NCBI RefSeq assembly: GCF_003171675.1
Contig: NZ_QFZQ01000007.1
Location: 248,001 to 312,000, forward strand
Source of the DNA: Reichenbachiella versicolor
GTDB lineage: Bacteria > Bacteroidota > Bacteroidia > Cytophagales > Cyclobacteriaceae
Length of the DNA: 64,000 nt
Reading direction: 5' to 3'
Under the pieces are notes generated by a model. That model saw nothing but the letters and a program-made list of their open reading frames with translations. It made no database searches and was not told the origin of the DNA. This document shows positions 45,747-55,183 of the stretch, piece by piece. Numbering within the stretch: position 1 is the stretch's first letter; every line of letters begins with the position of its first letter. A program made the position numbers and the translations under genes.

Positions 45747-47581
45747 TACTTGCGCGAAGGTACAGGGGTTGTATGGTATTTTTTAAAACCTAGGTAACCA
45801 ATATTGATCCCAAAGAAAACGGGGACATAAATATTGGTCTGATGGATATCGTTAAAATATCTATCATAGACCAAATCTGAGTATCTCTTTTGATAGTCCT
45901 TCACTCCCAAACCAAAACCAAAATACACGTCCAAAGTGATCCCTGCATTTCCCGGGCTTTGTGTCAATCTATCTCCTATTATTAATCCATAGAAATAGTT
46001 TCGCACGTCAGCACTTACCACTTCCGAACCTACTTCTGTATCTGGTAGTGCATCATATTTCAGATATTTATAACCTACCAGATGACCGAAATAAAACATA
46101 CCATAGTTTTCATCTGGAAAATAAAACTTCTGCTTTAGCAGCACTTCAAATCCATTATTGTATAAATCTCCCGGATCTATCCCTGCATGACTTTTATAAA
46201 AAGGTTTTCTATAATGAATATATTCCAGCTCATACCCTAAGCGCTCTTGTCTATAATATTCTATACCAATTGGTAAAAGACCAAACAATGAAAACACAGG
46301 ATTACCTCCTATAATGACACCCTCATACTCATTGACTACTGGTGTAAAAAAACGTGATCTATTGTTTTTGAATTTGTAATCAGGCTTATCATATTCCAGT
46401 TTTCTACCCGGAGTCACATCTTCATCATGTTCCCATACATCATTTTCCTCACGGTAGACTGGGTGATATTTACCCGCTATCTCACCATCATGATCATACA
46501 GTATCCATTCGCCTACTCTACGGCCGTTTGAGATTCTACCTTCCATCTTTATCGAGCCGTCTAGATAATACCCCTCATAGTCGCCTATTCCTTTTTCAAA
46601 ATCAGCTATTCCTTCGACATGTCCTTCCTCATCATAGTATGTCCAATGACCGTCATTCTGTCCGTCTTTGAAATGGCCCGTTACTTTTAACTTACCACTT
46701 GTATAATACTCCTTATACTCACCCGTTCCTTCATCCAGATCACCAATACCTTTTGTCTCTCCTGTCTCATAAAACATTTTCCAGTAGCCATCCTTCATCC
46801 CATTCTTCTTAAGACCCTCAGAGCTTTTAGCACCACTTTCGTAATAATAAATCCAGTTACCTATAGTATTTCCTTTATCAAAACCACCCTCGGCTGATAA
46901 GGCTCCGTTCTTATAGTAATACTTCCATGTCCCAGTCTTGATACCATCATCATAGTACCCCTCAGCCATTTTCTCACCTGTCTGATAGTAGTAAGTCCAT
47001 AAACTATCACTTTTTCCAAGATGATTCAGCCCGACCATTTTAAGGTCTCCAGAAACATAATATTCTTTGTAAAGGCCACTTCCATTGTTAAACTCAGCCT
47101 TAGCTTTTATTCCTCCACCTTCATAGTAGTATATCCATGAACTTTCCTTTTCTCCTTCGAAATACTCCCCTTCAGATTTAATATTTCCGTTTTCATAGAA
47201 ATATGTCCAATGCCCCCCTTTTACACCATCATCCAGAATCCCTTCTGATCGCTTATTACCATTTTCGTAGAAGTACTCCCAGATACCCAAAGTCTTTCCT
47301 CTCATGAAAGACCCCGTACTCTTTAAATTACCATTTTCATAGAAATACTCCCAGACACCAGTAGCCTTGTTGAAACCGTAGTCTCCAATGGATTTAATCT
47401 TTCCAGAAAGATAGTAGGAAGTAAAAGGTCCATCCAGATGATTGCGTATCGTATCGTAGACATAAAACTCCTCCTTGACCACTGTCTTTTCAGCATCATA
47501 ATATGTCCTCCTCTTGACAGATTGAGCATTCGCCAATGAAGTAATAATCATGAAAAAACTAAGAACTACGAATCGTCTCAC
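45746..47581 (-). CDS. MORN/YwqK-repeat exported protein with C-terminal beta domain
   Basis: The protein of about 611 residues starts best at GTG (47579-47581), giving the signal peptide MRRFVVLSFFMIITSLANAQ. A TTG three codons upstream is possible. From about residue 40 to 385 it holds some 14-15 repeats of 23-24 residues of the form GxWxYYYENGxxKSEGxFxxG, known as YwqK or MORN_2 repeats. The last ~170 residues (NPVFSLFGLLPIGIEYYRQERLGYELEYIHY onward) look like strands of an outer-membrane or surface domain. Its function is unknown. It is the upstream partner of the FAD oxidoreductase gene. Confidence 0.8.
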   Translation of the reverse strand: MRRFVVLSFFMIITSLANAQSVKRRTYYDAEKTVVKEEFYVYDTIRNHLDGPFTSYYLSGKIKSIGDYGFNKATGVWEYFYENGNLKSTGSFMRGKTLGIWEYFYENGNKRSEGILDDGVKGGHWTYFYENGNIKSEGEYFEGEKESSWIYYYEGGGIKAKAEFNNGSGLYKEYYVSGDLKMVGLNHLGKSDSLWTYYYQTGEKMAEGYYDDGIKTGTWKYYYKNGALSAEGGFDKGNTIGNWIYYYESGAKSSEGLKKNGMKDGYWKMFYETGETKGIGDLDEGTGEYKEYYTSGKLKVTGHFKDGQNDGHWTYYDEEGHVEGIADFEKGIGDYEGYYLDGSIKMEGRISNGRRVGEWILYDHDGEIAGKYHPVYREENDVWEHDEDVTPGRKLEYDKPDYKFKNNRSRFFTPVVNEYEGVIIGGNPVFSLFGLLPIGIEYYRQERLGYELEYIHYRKPFYKSHAGIDPGDLYNNGFEVLLKQKFYFPDENYGMFYFGHLVGYKYLKYDALPDTEVGSEVVSADVRNYFYGLIIGDRLTQSPGNAGITLDVYFGFGLGVKDYQKRYSDLVYDRYFNDIHQTNIYVPVFFGINIGYLGFKKYHTTPVPSRK

Positions 47582-47864
47582 CAGAAGCAATGTGTTTTAT
47601 AGAAATGGACAACCGTAAAAATGAGCATATTCTATGTATTAGAAAATACTTACGGATTCTAATGCACATTAACTCATCTAAGAAAATGTCCTTCAATACT
47701 CAACATCAGGGCTCTTCCTTATGCTTTCGCCAATGAATGGAATTATATGATAAAGTAACATAGCCTCGAGTATGCCTAAACGTTGTTTATTAATCTAATT
47801 GAGATTACCACCTTACGGCTTTTTGAAACGATTCATATCTCTAAATAGCAATTGAATGCAAGAC
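47582..47864. other. Spacer without a recognised gene
   Basis: The gap upstream of the YwqK-repeat gene contains no open frame of note. It probably holds that gene's promoter. The right end carries the terminator of the TonB receptor gene, listed separately. Confidence 0.45.
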
Positions 47865-47896
47865 AAAAAAAGAGGCCACCAACGATGGCAGCCTCT
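47865..47896 (-). terminator. Terminator after the TonB-dependent receptor gene
   Basis: On the minus strand AGAGGC pairs with GCCTCT with an inner TGCC/GGTG stretch, followed by seven T residues. It lies about 40 bases past the receptor stop codon. Confidence 0.8.
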
Positions 47897-47937
47897 CTAT
47901 TCTTGTTTTATGTAAACGTTAACCTATTAAATATTTA

Positions 47938-50697
47938 TCAGAATCTATAGTTAGCTGATAAGCTGAACATAGTACCTAATTGGCTGAAATGATAGCCATC
48001 GTAGGTCATCTGAGAATATCTTTGATTGAATGTGATCAAGTTTGAGTTTTCTTTCACCTGATCTGGATCTGCTAGTATTGCTTTTCCAGCATCATTCAAC
48101 GCAACAAACTTCCACTCTGGTAATACATTGAAGATGTTATTGACATTAAAAGCCAAAGTCAATTTCTCTATTGGATGGTAAGTCACTGCCAAATCAGTTA
48201 CTACCTTAGGATCAAACTCTGTCTTCAAGTTTTCGTTCAAACCGTCCTGTCTAAATTCAGTCTTTCCAAAATAAGTATTGTTAAGAGCAAACCCGATCTT
48301 ATCCAACTCATAGTTAATTCCTAAAATCCACTTCGTTACTGGTCTTGAAGTAAAGAATAGTGCTTCCTGAGTAGCATTTGCCACTGACTGTCCAGTTAAT
48401 TCAGCGAATGCTGGGTTTTTAACACTACCTATTCTCTCATTTTGAAGAGTATAGTTTCCTGATAAGTTAAAATTAAACGTTCCAGGTCCTACTTCTAAAT
48501 CACTATAACTAATAACGACATCTAAACCTGAAGTACGAGTATCCAATGCATTGACAAAGAAACTAACATCAGACAACCCCTCAAATGCACTACCCGTTGG
48601 AGGTGTCAATTCAGTACTCAAAATAATTCTATCTCGCACTTCTATGTTATAATAATCAACTGTGATATTCAAATCACCTAATCGAGATCCAAATCCAAAC
48701 GTAAAGTTAGTAGACTCTTCAGCATCAAGTTTAGGTACACCTAATAGTCTAGCTTCACGAGACACATTATTGATCAAACCTCCTACTTGTATTCCTTGAC
48801 CTGGCACGAAAGAATACTGTGCTCTTTGAGTATATATCTGATGTAGTGTAGGTGCTCTGAAACCTGTAGAGTATGATCCTCTTAGGATTAGCCCCTCATC
48901 AAATAATTTATATCTAGAACTTGCTTTCCATACAAATGCCTCTCCAAAGTCACTATAGTTCTCAAGACGTACAGTACCATTGATCAAAAAATCTTCTGTG
49001 ATATCATATAGTACATCTGCATATCCCCCGAAATTATATCTATCAAACTTTCCTGAGTTTTCTGGAGTATTCCCTGCAAAAGAGTCAGCACCACCACCAT
49101 CATATGAAGCTAATTCTCCTTCTATGATTTCAAAGTTTTCTATTCTGAACTCAGAACCAAAAGCAAGAGCCAATTTATCAGTTACCTGCTTAGAAATATC
49201 AATATTACCTACATTGTGAGTGAACTTAGTCCCTCCTGGATCAAATGATACTTTACTATTTTCTCTATACAACTCTACCCCTGCGACAAAGCTGGTGTCT
49301 GTTGCTGTAATATCCGCTGTAGGAGGAGACAAAACCGAGTTCCCATTGTGAGAGTTATTTACTCTATAGGTTTGCATATTACCCCCTGTAGTGAAACTCA
49401 CATCAGTATTCCAGTCATTGATTTTAGACTTGATACCTATCGTTCCATTGTAATCCGATAGATTACCCTCAAAGGTAGGCAGATAACCTACATACTGACC
49501 ATCAGGACCATTAGGATAGAAAGCTGCTAAATATGGAAACTCATCCAAGGTTCTCCAGTAAGGTGTTCTATAATTGGCAAAACTGTTTACCTTCTTGTAG
49601 ACATAGGCAGCATTCATATATAGCTCAGTAGATTCATTTAAATCATAACCACTATTCAATGCAAATTTTGAAGCAGTAGTCTCAGGAGAACCATTAACAT
49701 TACCTGCATCAGGATACTGTGCTAGGAAGTTTTCTACCTCAGCCCTTCTAGATTCATCACCATCAAGGAAATCTTGAAGTTCACCATCAGCATCTACTGT
49801 ACCTGGTCTGTTTGCCAAACCAACTTGTGAGAAGTCAGCAGTGTAATTGATGAATCCTTTTTCTTTGCCTAATGCAGCACCTCCGTTGATGCTTAAGCCT
49901 ATCATTTCACCGTCTCCTTCACTAGTGATACCTGTTCTTAGGGTAGCAGAAGTACCTTCAGCATCATCCTTCATGATGATGTTCATCACACCAGCAATCG
50001 CATCTGATCCATATTGTGCAGATGCACCGTCTCTTAGGATCTGTACCTGCTTGATAGCGTCTGTAGGAATTGCAGAGATATCAGCACCTGTTTCACCACG
50101 TCCCGGAGAAGTTTGTGTATACAGTAATGAACTTAAGTTTTTACGTTTACCATTCACCAATATCAATGTCCTACTGGGTCCCATATTTCGGATCTCATAT
50201 GGATCTAATAAAGATGTAGCATCGTTTACAGGAGTCTGTACAGTATTGAAAGAAGGTATTTTATACTGGAGAGCCTTATCAAAAGTAGGCTGACCAGTAG
50301 CAGTCAATTCTTTGGCTGAAACCTTATCTACCGGAACGGGTGTATCTACGGTACTTCGAGGAATACTCCTCGTACCTACGATCACCATCTCTTCCAATTC
50401 AGTTGTAGAGGGATCTAATTTGACATTAATAACTGTTTGACTACCAACTACAACTTCTGTTAAAGTGTAGCCCACAAAAGAGAACACAAGTGTGCTTTTC
50501 TCATCTGCATTTATAGAATATTTCCCGTCATAATTGGTAATGGTACCATCAGAGGATCCTTTAATAACAACACTGGTTCCAGGAACAGGCTCACCTGTTT
50601 GTGCATCAGTGACCACACCGGAAACTGAATTCCCTTGACCAAAAGCTGATGCAAAGAATCCACAGATATAAATAAATGTAATTAGCGTTTTTCTCAT
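47938..50697 (-). CDS. TonB-dependent receptor
   Basis: This 919-residue outer-membrane transporter has a signal peptide (MRKTLITFIYICGFFASAFG). A carboxypeptidase-D-regulatory-like domain (SGVVTDAQTGEPVPGTSVVI, about 24-100), a TonB plug (about 115-245: SRTLILVNGKRKNLSSLL, QVQILRDGASAQYGSDAIAGVMNI) and a 22-strand-type barrel ending in SLSANYRF follow. No SusD partner is encoded nearby, so it is not a standard glycan-uptake pair, and its ligand is unknown. It has its own terminator and a long 5' spacer. Confidence 0.92.
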   Translation of the reverse strand: MRKTLITFIYICGFFASAFGQGNSVSGVVTDAQTGEPVPGTSVVIKGSSDGTITNYDGKYSINADEKSTLVFSFVGYTLTEVVVGSQTVINVKLDPSTTELEEMVIVGTRSIPRSTVDTPVPVDKVSAKELTATGQPTFDKALQYKIPSFNTVQTPVNDATSLLDPYEIRNMGPSRTLILVNGKRKNLSSLLYTQTSPGRGETGADISAIPTDAIKQVQILRDGASAQYGSDAIAGVMNIIMKDDAEGTSATLRTGITSEGDGEMIGLSINGGAALGKEKGFINYTADFSQVGLANRPGTVDADGELQDFLDGDESRRAEVENFLAQYPDAGNVNGSPETTASKFALNSGYDLNESTELYMNAAYVYKKVNSFANYRTPYWRTLDEFPYLAAFYPNGPDGQYVGYLPTFEGNLSDYNGTIGIKSKINDWNTDVSFTTGGNMQTYRVNNSHNGNSVLSPPTADITATDTSFVAGVELYRENSKVSFDPGGTKFTHNVGNIDISKQVTDKLALAFGSEFRIENFEIIEGELASYDGGGADSFAGNTPENSGKFDRYNFGGYADVLYDITEDFLINGTVRLENYSDFGEAFVWKASSRYKLFDEGLILRGSYSTGFRAPTLHQIYTQRAQYSFVPGQGIQVGGLINNVSREARLLGVPKLDAEESTNFTFGFGSRLGDLNITVDYYNIEVRDRIILSTELTPPTGSAFEGLSDVSFFVNALDTRTSGLDVVISYSDLEVGPGTFNFNLSGNYTLQNERIGSVKNPAFAELTGQSVANATQEALFFTSRPVTKWILGINYELDKIGFALNNTYFGKTEFRQDGLNENLKTEFDPKVVTDLAVTYHPIEKLTLAFNVNNIFNVLPEWKFVALNDAGKAILADPDQVKENSNLITFNQRYSQMTYDGYHFSQLGTMFSLSANYRF

Positions 50698-50736
50698 AGA
50701 AATTGGGTATTTAGTATTATGTATATATTATGAGGC

Positions 50737-50758
50737 ACAAGTTAACCGATCAACTTGT
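50737..50758. promoter_or_regulatory. Inverted repeat upstream of the TonB receptor gene
   Basis: ACAAGTT at 50737-50743 and AACTTGT at 50752-50758 form a perfect 7-bp dyad about 40 bases upstream of the receptor ATG. It may be an operator or a leader hairpin. The rest of the 387-base divergent spacer to 51084 shows no gene. Confidence 0.4.
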
Positions 50759-51084
50759 TGTAAAACAGGCCTATAAACAGATGTTCTAAAGATTAAAGGT
50801 AGATAAAAACCTGCGTTTTAACATCTAACGGTTGGATATATTATTTCCTCTTCTTACCAAAATGCTTATGTTCTAACCAGCCTCTTACTCACCCAATGTT
50901 AATTTTAAAGGGTCCTATGTTAACATATCATTTTGATTACTAAACCGTTCAAAAGACTGAACACTTAACACACTTATTATTCAAAACGGTTTTATTTCTG
51001 TAAATTGAAATTAGCCAGCTCAGAGCACTTTCACCATCCATCCACATAAAAGAGAATACTCCAAGCCCATAATTACTTTGAAAT

Positions 51085-52263
51085 ATGAAGACAGACGATT
51101 TCAATTCTCCCGACTTTTACCAAATAGATGACCTACTCTCTGATGAACATAAAATAATTCGCTCTTCTATTAGGGATTTCGTAAAAACAGAAATCACTCC
51201 ACATATAGAAAGCTGGTATGAAGAAGCAATATTCCCTGAACACATTGTTGAAAGGCTTGGAAGTATCGGAGCATTCGGCCCTTATCTCCCAAGTAAATAT
51301 GGGGGTGCTGGACTCGACTACCTTTCGTACGGACTCATTATGCAAGAAATCGAACGAGGCGACTCAGGCATGAGATCTACTGCCTCTGTTCAAAGCTCAT
51401 TAGTGATGTATCCCATTTTTAAGTTTGGTTCAGAAGAACAGAAGGGAAAGTATCTCCCAAAACTTGCCTCAGGTGAAATGCTTGGTTGTTTTGGGCTGAC
51501 TGAACCCGATCATGGGTCAGACCCATCTAGCATGAAGACACATTACAAAGAAGAAGGAGAACACATCATATTAGATGGTTCGAAAATGTGGATCTCGAAT
51601 GCTGCTTTAGCTGATATCGCAATTGTCTGGGCAAAAAATGAGGCTGGTAGGATTCATGGTATAATTGTAGAACGAGGAATGGAAGGTTTCAGTACTCCAT
51701 CTACACATGGCAAGTGGTCTCTTCGGGCTAGCAGTACTGGCGAGCTAGTATTCCAAAACGTCAAAGTACCCAAATCAAATATTCTCCCTAACAAATCTGG
51801 TTTAGGAGCACCTTTAATGTGTCTTGACTCCGCTCGGTATGGTATCGCTTGGGGAGCAATAGGAGCAGCTATGGACTGCTATGAAGCAGCAAGAAAATAT
51901 GCTAGTGAGCGAAAACAGTTTGGTAAACCCATCTCAAAATTTCAGTTAACGCAAAAGAAATTAGCAGAGATGCTCACCGAAATTACAAAAGCTCAATTAC
52001 TAAACTTAAGGCTCGGACAACTGATGAACGACGGCAATGCTTCAACTTATCAAATATCAATGGCCAAAAGAAACAATGTGAATACTGCTCTGAATATAGC
52101 CCGAGAATCGAGACAAATTCTTGGAGCAATGGGAATAACCAATCAATTCCCTATCATGAGACACATGATGAACTTAGAATCAGTCGTCACCTATGAGGGA
52201 ACTCATGATATTCACCTTTTAATATTAGGAAAAGAAATTACTGGTGAGTCTGCCTTCTTTTGA
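51085..52263 (+). CDS. gcdH: Glutaryl-CoA dehydrogenase
   Basis: This 392-residue flavin acyl-CoA dehydrogenase converts glutaryl-CoA to crotonyl-CoA in lysine and tryptophan breakdown. The catalytic base is Glu371 in the C-terminal TYEGTHDIHLLILGKEITG, the form specific to glutaryl-CoA dehydrogenases. MLGCFGLTEPDHGSDPSSM, ISNAALADIAIVWAK and RKQFGKPISKFQLTQ are other family blocks. It is monocistronic. Short-chain acyl-CoA dehydrogenases end differently, which supports the specific call. Confidence 0.9.
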   Translation: MKTDDFNSPDFYQIDDLLSDEHKIIRSSIRDFVKTEITPHIESWYEEAIFPEHIVERLGSIGAFGPYLPSKYGGAGLDYLSYGLIMQEIERGDSGMRSTASVQSSLVMYPIFKFGSEEQKGKYLPKLASGEMLGCFGLTEPDHGSDPSSMKTHYKEEGEHIILDGSKMWISNAALADIAIVWAKNEAGRIHGIIVERGMEGFSTPSTHGKWSLRASSTGELVFQNVKVPKSNILPNKSGLGAPLMCLDSARYGIAWGAIGAAMDCYEAARKYASERKQFGKPISKFQLTQKKLAEMLTEITKAQLLNLRLGQLMNDGNASTYQISMAKRNNVNTALNIARESRQILGAMGITNQFPIMRHMMNLESVVTYEGTHDIHLLILGKEITGESAFF

Positions 52264-52300
52264 TCTCATGCAAGATGACAACACAATAGGTTTGAATGAA

Positions 52301-52834
52301 CTACTCCAACTCTATAGGTACTTCTACCTGAGTATCATCCCACGCAAACCTTAGTTTAATATTATCTCCTTCTTTGAGTAATTCAATGATGAACTGTTCG
52401 ATTTCTTTCTTTGTCTCAATCACTGGAGCTTTAACTCTAACCACATCTAAAGAGTAATCCGGTTCATAATACCCCCAATTTTCCAATTCGGAATTCAAAG
52501 CAACCGTCCAATTATCTTCACCCGGAATAGTATAAAGTCTGTATGTCCCAGCTTTTACACGCTCTCCTCCAAATTTCACATTAGTAGAAAAATTGATTCT
52601 AGTAGGTTCATTTGCTCCAGTCCGCCAGTATTCCCCAAAAGGCACTAGTTCTCCGAAAATTTCTCGTCCTTTCTTGTATGGTCTACAATAATCAACTTTG
52701 ATCGTCGTAGCATTGGAAGTCAGCTTCGAAACCCCTTCTGGGCTATGTGTACGTGTAGTCGATAAAGTGTATCCTGCATATATAAAAAGCCCTACTACTA
52801 TTCCTAGCAGAGACCAAAGTAAGTACTTAAGCAT
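52301..52834 (-). CDS. DUF2911 domain protein
   Basis: This 177-residue protein has one N-terminal membrane helix (LLWSLLGIVVGLFIYAGYTL) and a DUF2911 domain: DYCRPYKKGREIFGELVPFGEYWRTGANEPTRINF in parts, VKAGTYRLYTIPGEDNWTVALN and ENWGYY. The domain is common in Bacteroidota as an exported or anchored module of unknown function. It is convergent with gcdH, with a 37-base gap. Confidence 0.85.
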   Translation of the reverse strand: MLKYLLWSLLGIVVGLFIYAGYTLSTTRTHSPEGVSKLTSNATTIKVDYCRPYKKGREIFGELVPFGEYWRTGANEPTRINFSTNVKFGGERVKAGTYRLYTIPGEDNWTVALNSELENWGYYEPDYSLDVVRVKAPVIETKKEIEQFIIELLKEGDNIKLRFAWDDTQVEVPIELE

Positions 52835-53070
52835 TTGATTGATTGTCTTGTTAAGGTTTGATTGCGCGAAATTAAGTCATCAAAATTAATCGAGTTATAT
52901 TTTCTCTTGATTTGATCCTTTTTTATTGTGCGAGATTATAAGTTATTATTCAATATTTAAAGAAGTGTAATTATTCCGGAAACCGCTATAATGAATAGGA
53001 TTTCTACTAATATACGCTTCAAGTTATATAATTTAAAAATGAGTTATAACGCATTATTGGCCGAAAGGGT

Positions 53071-53126
53071 TAATTTTGGTGCGCATTATAAAAATATCAT
53101 ACTTTGAGACTTAAGTTTAAAGTATG
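53071..53126 (+). promoter_or_regulatory. -7 element and leader hairpin of the DUF4290-murA operon
   Basis: TAATTTTG at 53071-53078 matches the -7 element. About 20 bases downstream, CATACTTT (53098-53105) and AAAGTATG (53119-53126) form a perfect 8-bp stem with an inner ACTTAAGT palindrome. If transcription starts near 53085, the hairpin lies in a leader of about 115 bases. The rest of the 52835-53201 spacer shows no gene. Confidence 0.45.
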
Positions 53127-53201
53127 AATCGACTTAGAAGTTAGACATTAAGGCAGCCTTCTGGAAATACAAATCCAGCATTGCCTATAAAATCACATCA
53201 C

Positions 53202-53843
53202 ATGCACGATTACAATACCGTAAGAGATAACCTTACCCTAAGAGAATACGGCAGAAATATCCAGAAGCTTGTTCAATACCTGAAAACGATCGAAGATCCT
53301 ACAGAAAGGAACAAGAAGGCTGAGGTAATGACAGAATTGATGAGACAAATCAATCCATCGATCAAAGACACTCCGGAGATAGCTCAAAAGCTATGGGATG
53401 ACATGCACATTATTGCTGACTTTGAACTAGAAGTAGAAGGTTCTTTCCCTAAGCCTGATAAGGAGGTTATTTTCAAGAAACCTGAGAGAGTTCCCTATAG
53501 TAATAATGAGATTGTCTTCAAGCACTTCGGTAGAAACATCGAACTTCTGGTAGATAAAGCGATCACTCTAGAAGATCCTGAGGAGCAGGAAGCTGCCATT
53601 ATTCATATTGGTAAACTGATGAAAACTTTCTTCTCTTCGTACAACAAAGATGTGATGGAGGATGATGTCGTTTATGCCAACATCAGAAAGCTATCTAAAA
53701 ACAGGCTAGACATCGATATGGCTAAAGTGAAAGAAGGTAACCTTTTCGAGCCTCAGAAGAAAGAAAACCGCAACAGAGGTGGCCGAAACCATAGAAACAA
53801 TAACAACAACCGAAGAGGTAAATTCCAAAAACGTAAGAACTAA
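53202..53843 (+). CDS. DUF4290 protein, upstream partner of murA
   Basis: The start is the ATG at 53202; a TTG at 53181 is less likely. The 213-residue protein has two helical repeats (LREYGRNIQKLVQYLKTIEDPTERNKKAE and the similar FKHFGRNIELLVDKAITLEDPEEQEAAI). A very basic, Asn/Arg/Gly-rich tail (about 195-213, NRGGRNHRNNNNNRRGKFQ) suggests RNA or DNA binding. It lies 20 bases before murA, a conserved Bacteroidota pairing. Its function is unknown. Confidence 0.85.
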   Translation: MHDYNTVRDNLTLREYGRNIQKLVQYLKTIEDPTERNKKAEVMTELMRQINPSIKDTPEIAQKLWDDMHIIADFELEVEGSFPKPDKEVIFKKPERVPYSNNEIVFKHFGRNIELLVDKAITLEDPEEQEAAIIHIGKLMKTFFSSYNKDVMEDDVVYANIRKLSKNRLDIDMAKVKEGNLFEPQKKENRNRGGRNHRNNNNNRRGKFQKRKN

Positions 53844-53863
53844 ATCTTAATAACTACTACCCA

Positions 53864-55168
53864 ATGGCATCATTCAAGGTAACTGGCGGTACTTCGCTCA
53901 AAGGAGAACTTACGCCCCAAGGAGCCAAAAACGAAGCACTTCAAATCTTATCTGCCGTATTGTTGACGCCAGAAAAGGTTACTATCCATAAAGTCCCCAA
54001 TATTCGTGATGTGAACAAGCTCATTGAGCTATTGGGACATATGGGAGTGAAAGTAAACAAGCTTGGCGATGAGTCATATGAATTTCAGGCGGACGATGTA
54101 GATATCAATTTCTTAGAATCTGATGAGTACAAGCAAATGGCGTCTTCACTTAGAGGCTCTATAATGCTTCTTGGACCCATGCTTTCAAGATTCAAGAAAG
54201 GAATGATTCCCCAGCCAGGTGGTGACAAAATAGGCCGTCGCAGACTAGATACCCACTTCACAGGGTTTCAAAAGCTCGGTGCTAAGTTCAACTACGATAA
54301 GAAAACAGGATATTACAATATAGATGCTTCTCACCTAGAAGGATGCTATATGCTCTTAGATGAAGCTTCGGTGACTGGTACTGCCAACATCGTAATGGCG
54401 GCTTCTCTTGCTAAGGGAAAGACTACTATTTACAACGCAGCCTGTGAACCTTATCTTCAGCAGCTTTGTAAAATGCTGAATAGCATGGGAGCAAAGATCA
54501 CTGGAGTAGGCTCAAACCTATTGGAAATAGAAGGTGTAGATCAACTCGGAGGTACTACTCATACTATGCTTCCTGATATGATCGAAATAGGTAGTTTCAT
54601 CGGGATGGCTGCTATGACCGAGTCTGAAATTACTATCAAAAATGCTGGTATCAAGCACTTGGGAATTATACCTGAGATCTTTGGTAGACTAGGTATTAAG
54701 ATGGAATTCAAAGGGGACGATATTTATGTCCCTAAACAGAGCAACTACGAAATTGAGACTTTTATCGATGGATCTATTATGACCATTGCGGATGCGATAT
54801 GGCCTGGCTTTACGCCTGACCTTTTGAGCATTGCACTTGTGGTCGCTACGCAAGCGAAAGGGACTGTCTTGATTCATCAGAAAATGTTCGAGAGTAGGCT
54901 ATTCTTCGTGGATAAACTAATCGAAATGGGTGCGCAGGTGATTCTTTGTGATCCACATAGAGCTACTGTGATAGGTCTCAATAAGCAGATCAAACTTCGC
55001 GGTATCAAAATGACTTCTCCAGATATCAGAGCGGGTGTCTCGCTATTGATCGCAGCGATGTCTGCTGAGGGAGAGAGTATCATCCACAATGTAGAGCAAA
55101 TAGATAGAGGATATCAAAACATAGATACTCGCCTAAATGCCATTGGAGCTAAAATAGAAAGACTTTAA
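53864..55168 (+). CDS. murA: UDP-N-acetylglucosamine 1-carboxyvinyltransferase (MurA) with Asp in place of the active-site Cys
   Basis: This 434-residue enzyme adds enolpyruvate from PEP to UDP-GlcNAc, the first committed step of peptidoglycan synthesis. Lys22-Asn23 (GAKNEAL), the loop LGPMLSRFKKGMIPQPGG, Arg-rich GRRRLDTHF and the C-terminal LIAAMSAEGESII are family landmarks. The residue usually Cys (position 115 in E. coli, PGGCxIG) is Asp121 here (PGGDKIG). Cys-to-Asp enzymes remain active and are fosfomycin-insensitive in other bacteria. It follows the DUF4290 gene in one transcript. Confidence 0.93.
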   Translation: MASFKVTGGTSLKGELTPQGAKNEALQILSAVLLTPEKVTIHKVPNIRDVNKLIELLGHMGVKVNKLGDESYEFQADDVDINFLESDEYKQMASSLRGSIMLLGPMLSRFKKGMIPQPGGDKIGRRRLDTHFTGFQKLGAKFNYDKKTGYYNIDASHLEGCYMLLDEASVTGTANIVMAASLAKGKTTIYNAACEPYLQQLCKMLNSMGAKITGVGSNLLEIEGVDQLGGTTHTMLPDMIEIGSFIGMAAMTESEITIKNAGIKHLGIIPEIFGRLGIKMEFKGDDIYVPKQSNYEIETFIDGSIMTIADAIWPGFTPDLLSIALVVATQAKGTVLIHQKMFESRLFFVDKLIEMGAQVILCDPHRATVIGLNKQIKLRGIKMTSPDIRAGVSLLIAAMSAEGESIIHNVEQIDRGYQNIDTRLNAIGAKIERL

Positions 55169-55183
55169 TAAGTCAATTATTCT

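Noticed and set aside
49847-50293. 148-codon frame antisense to the TonB receptor plug
   Set aside because: It is opposite a clearly conserved coding region and has no recognisable protein features.
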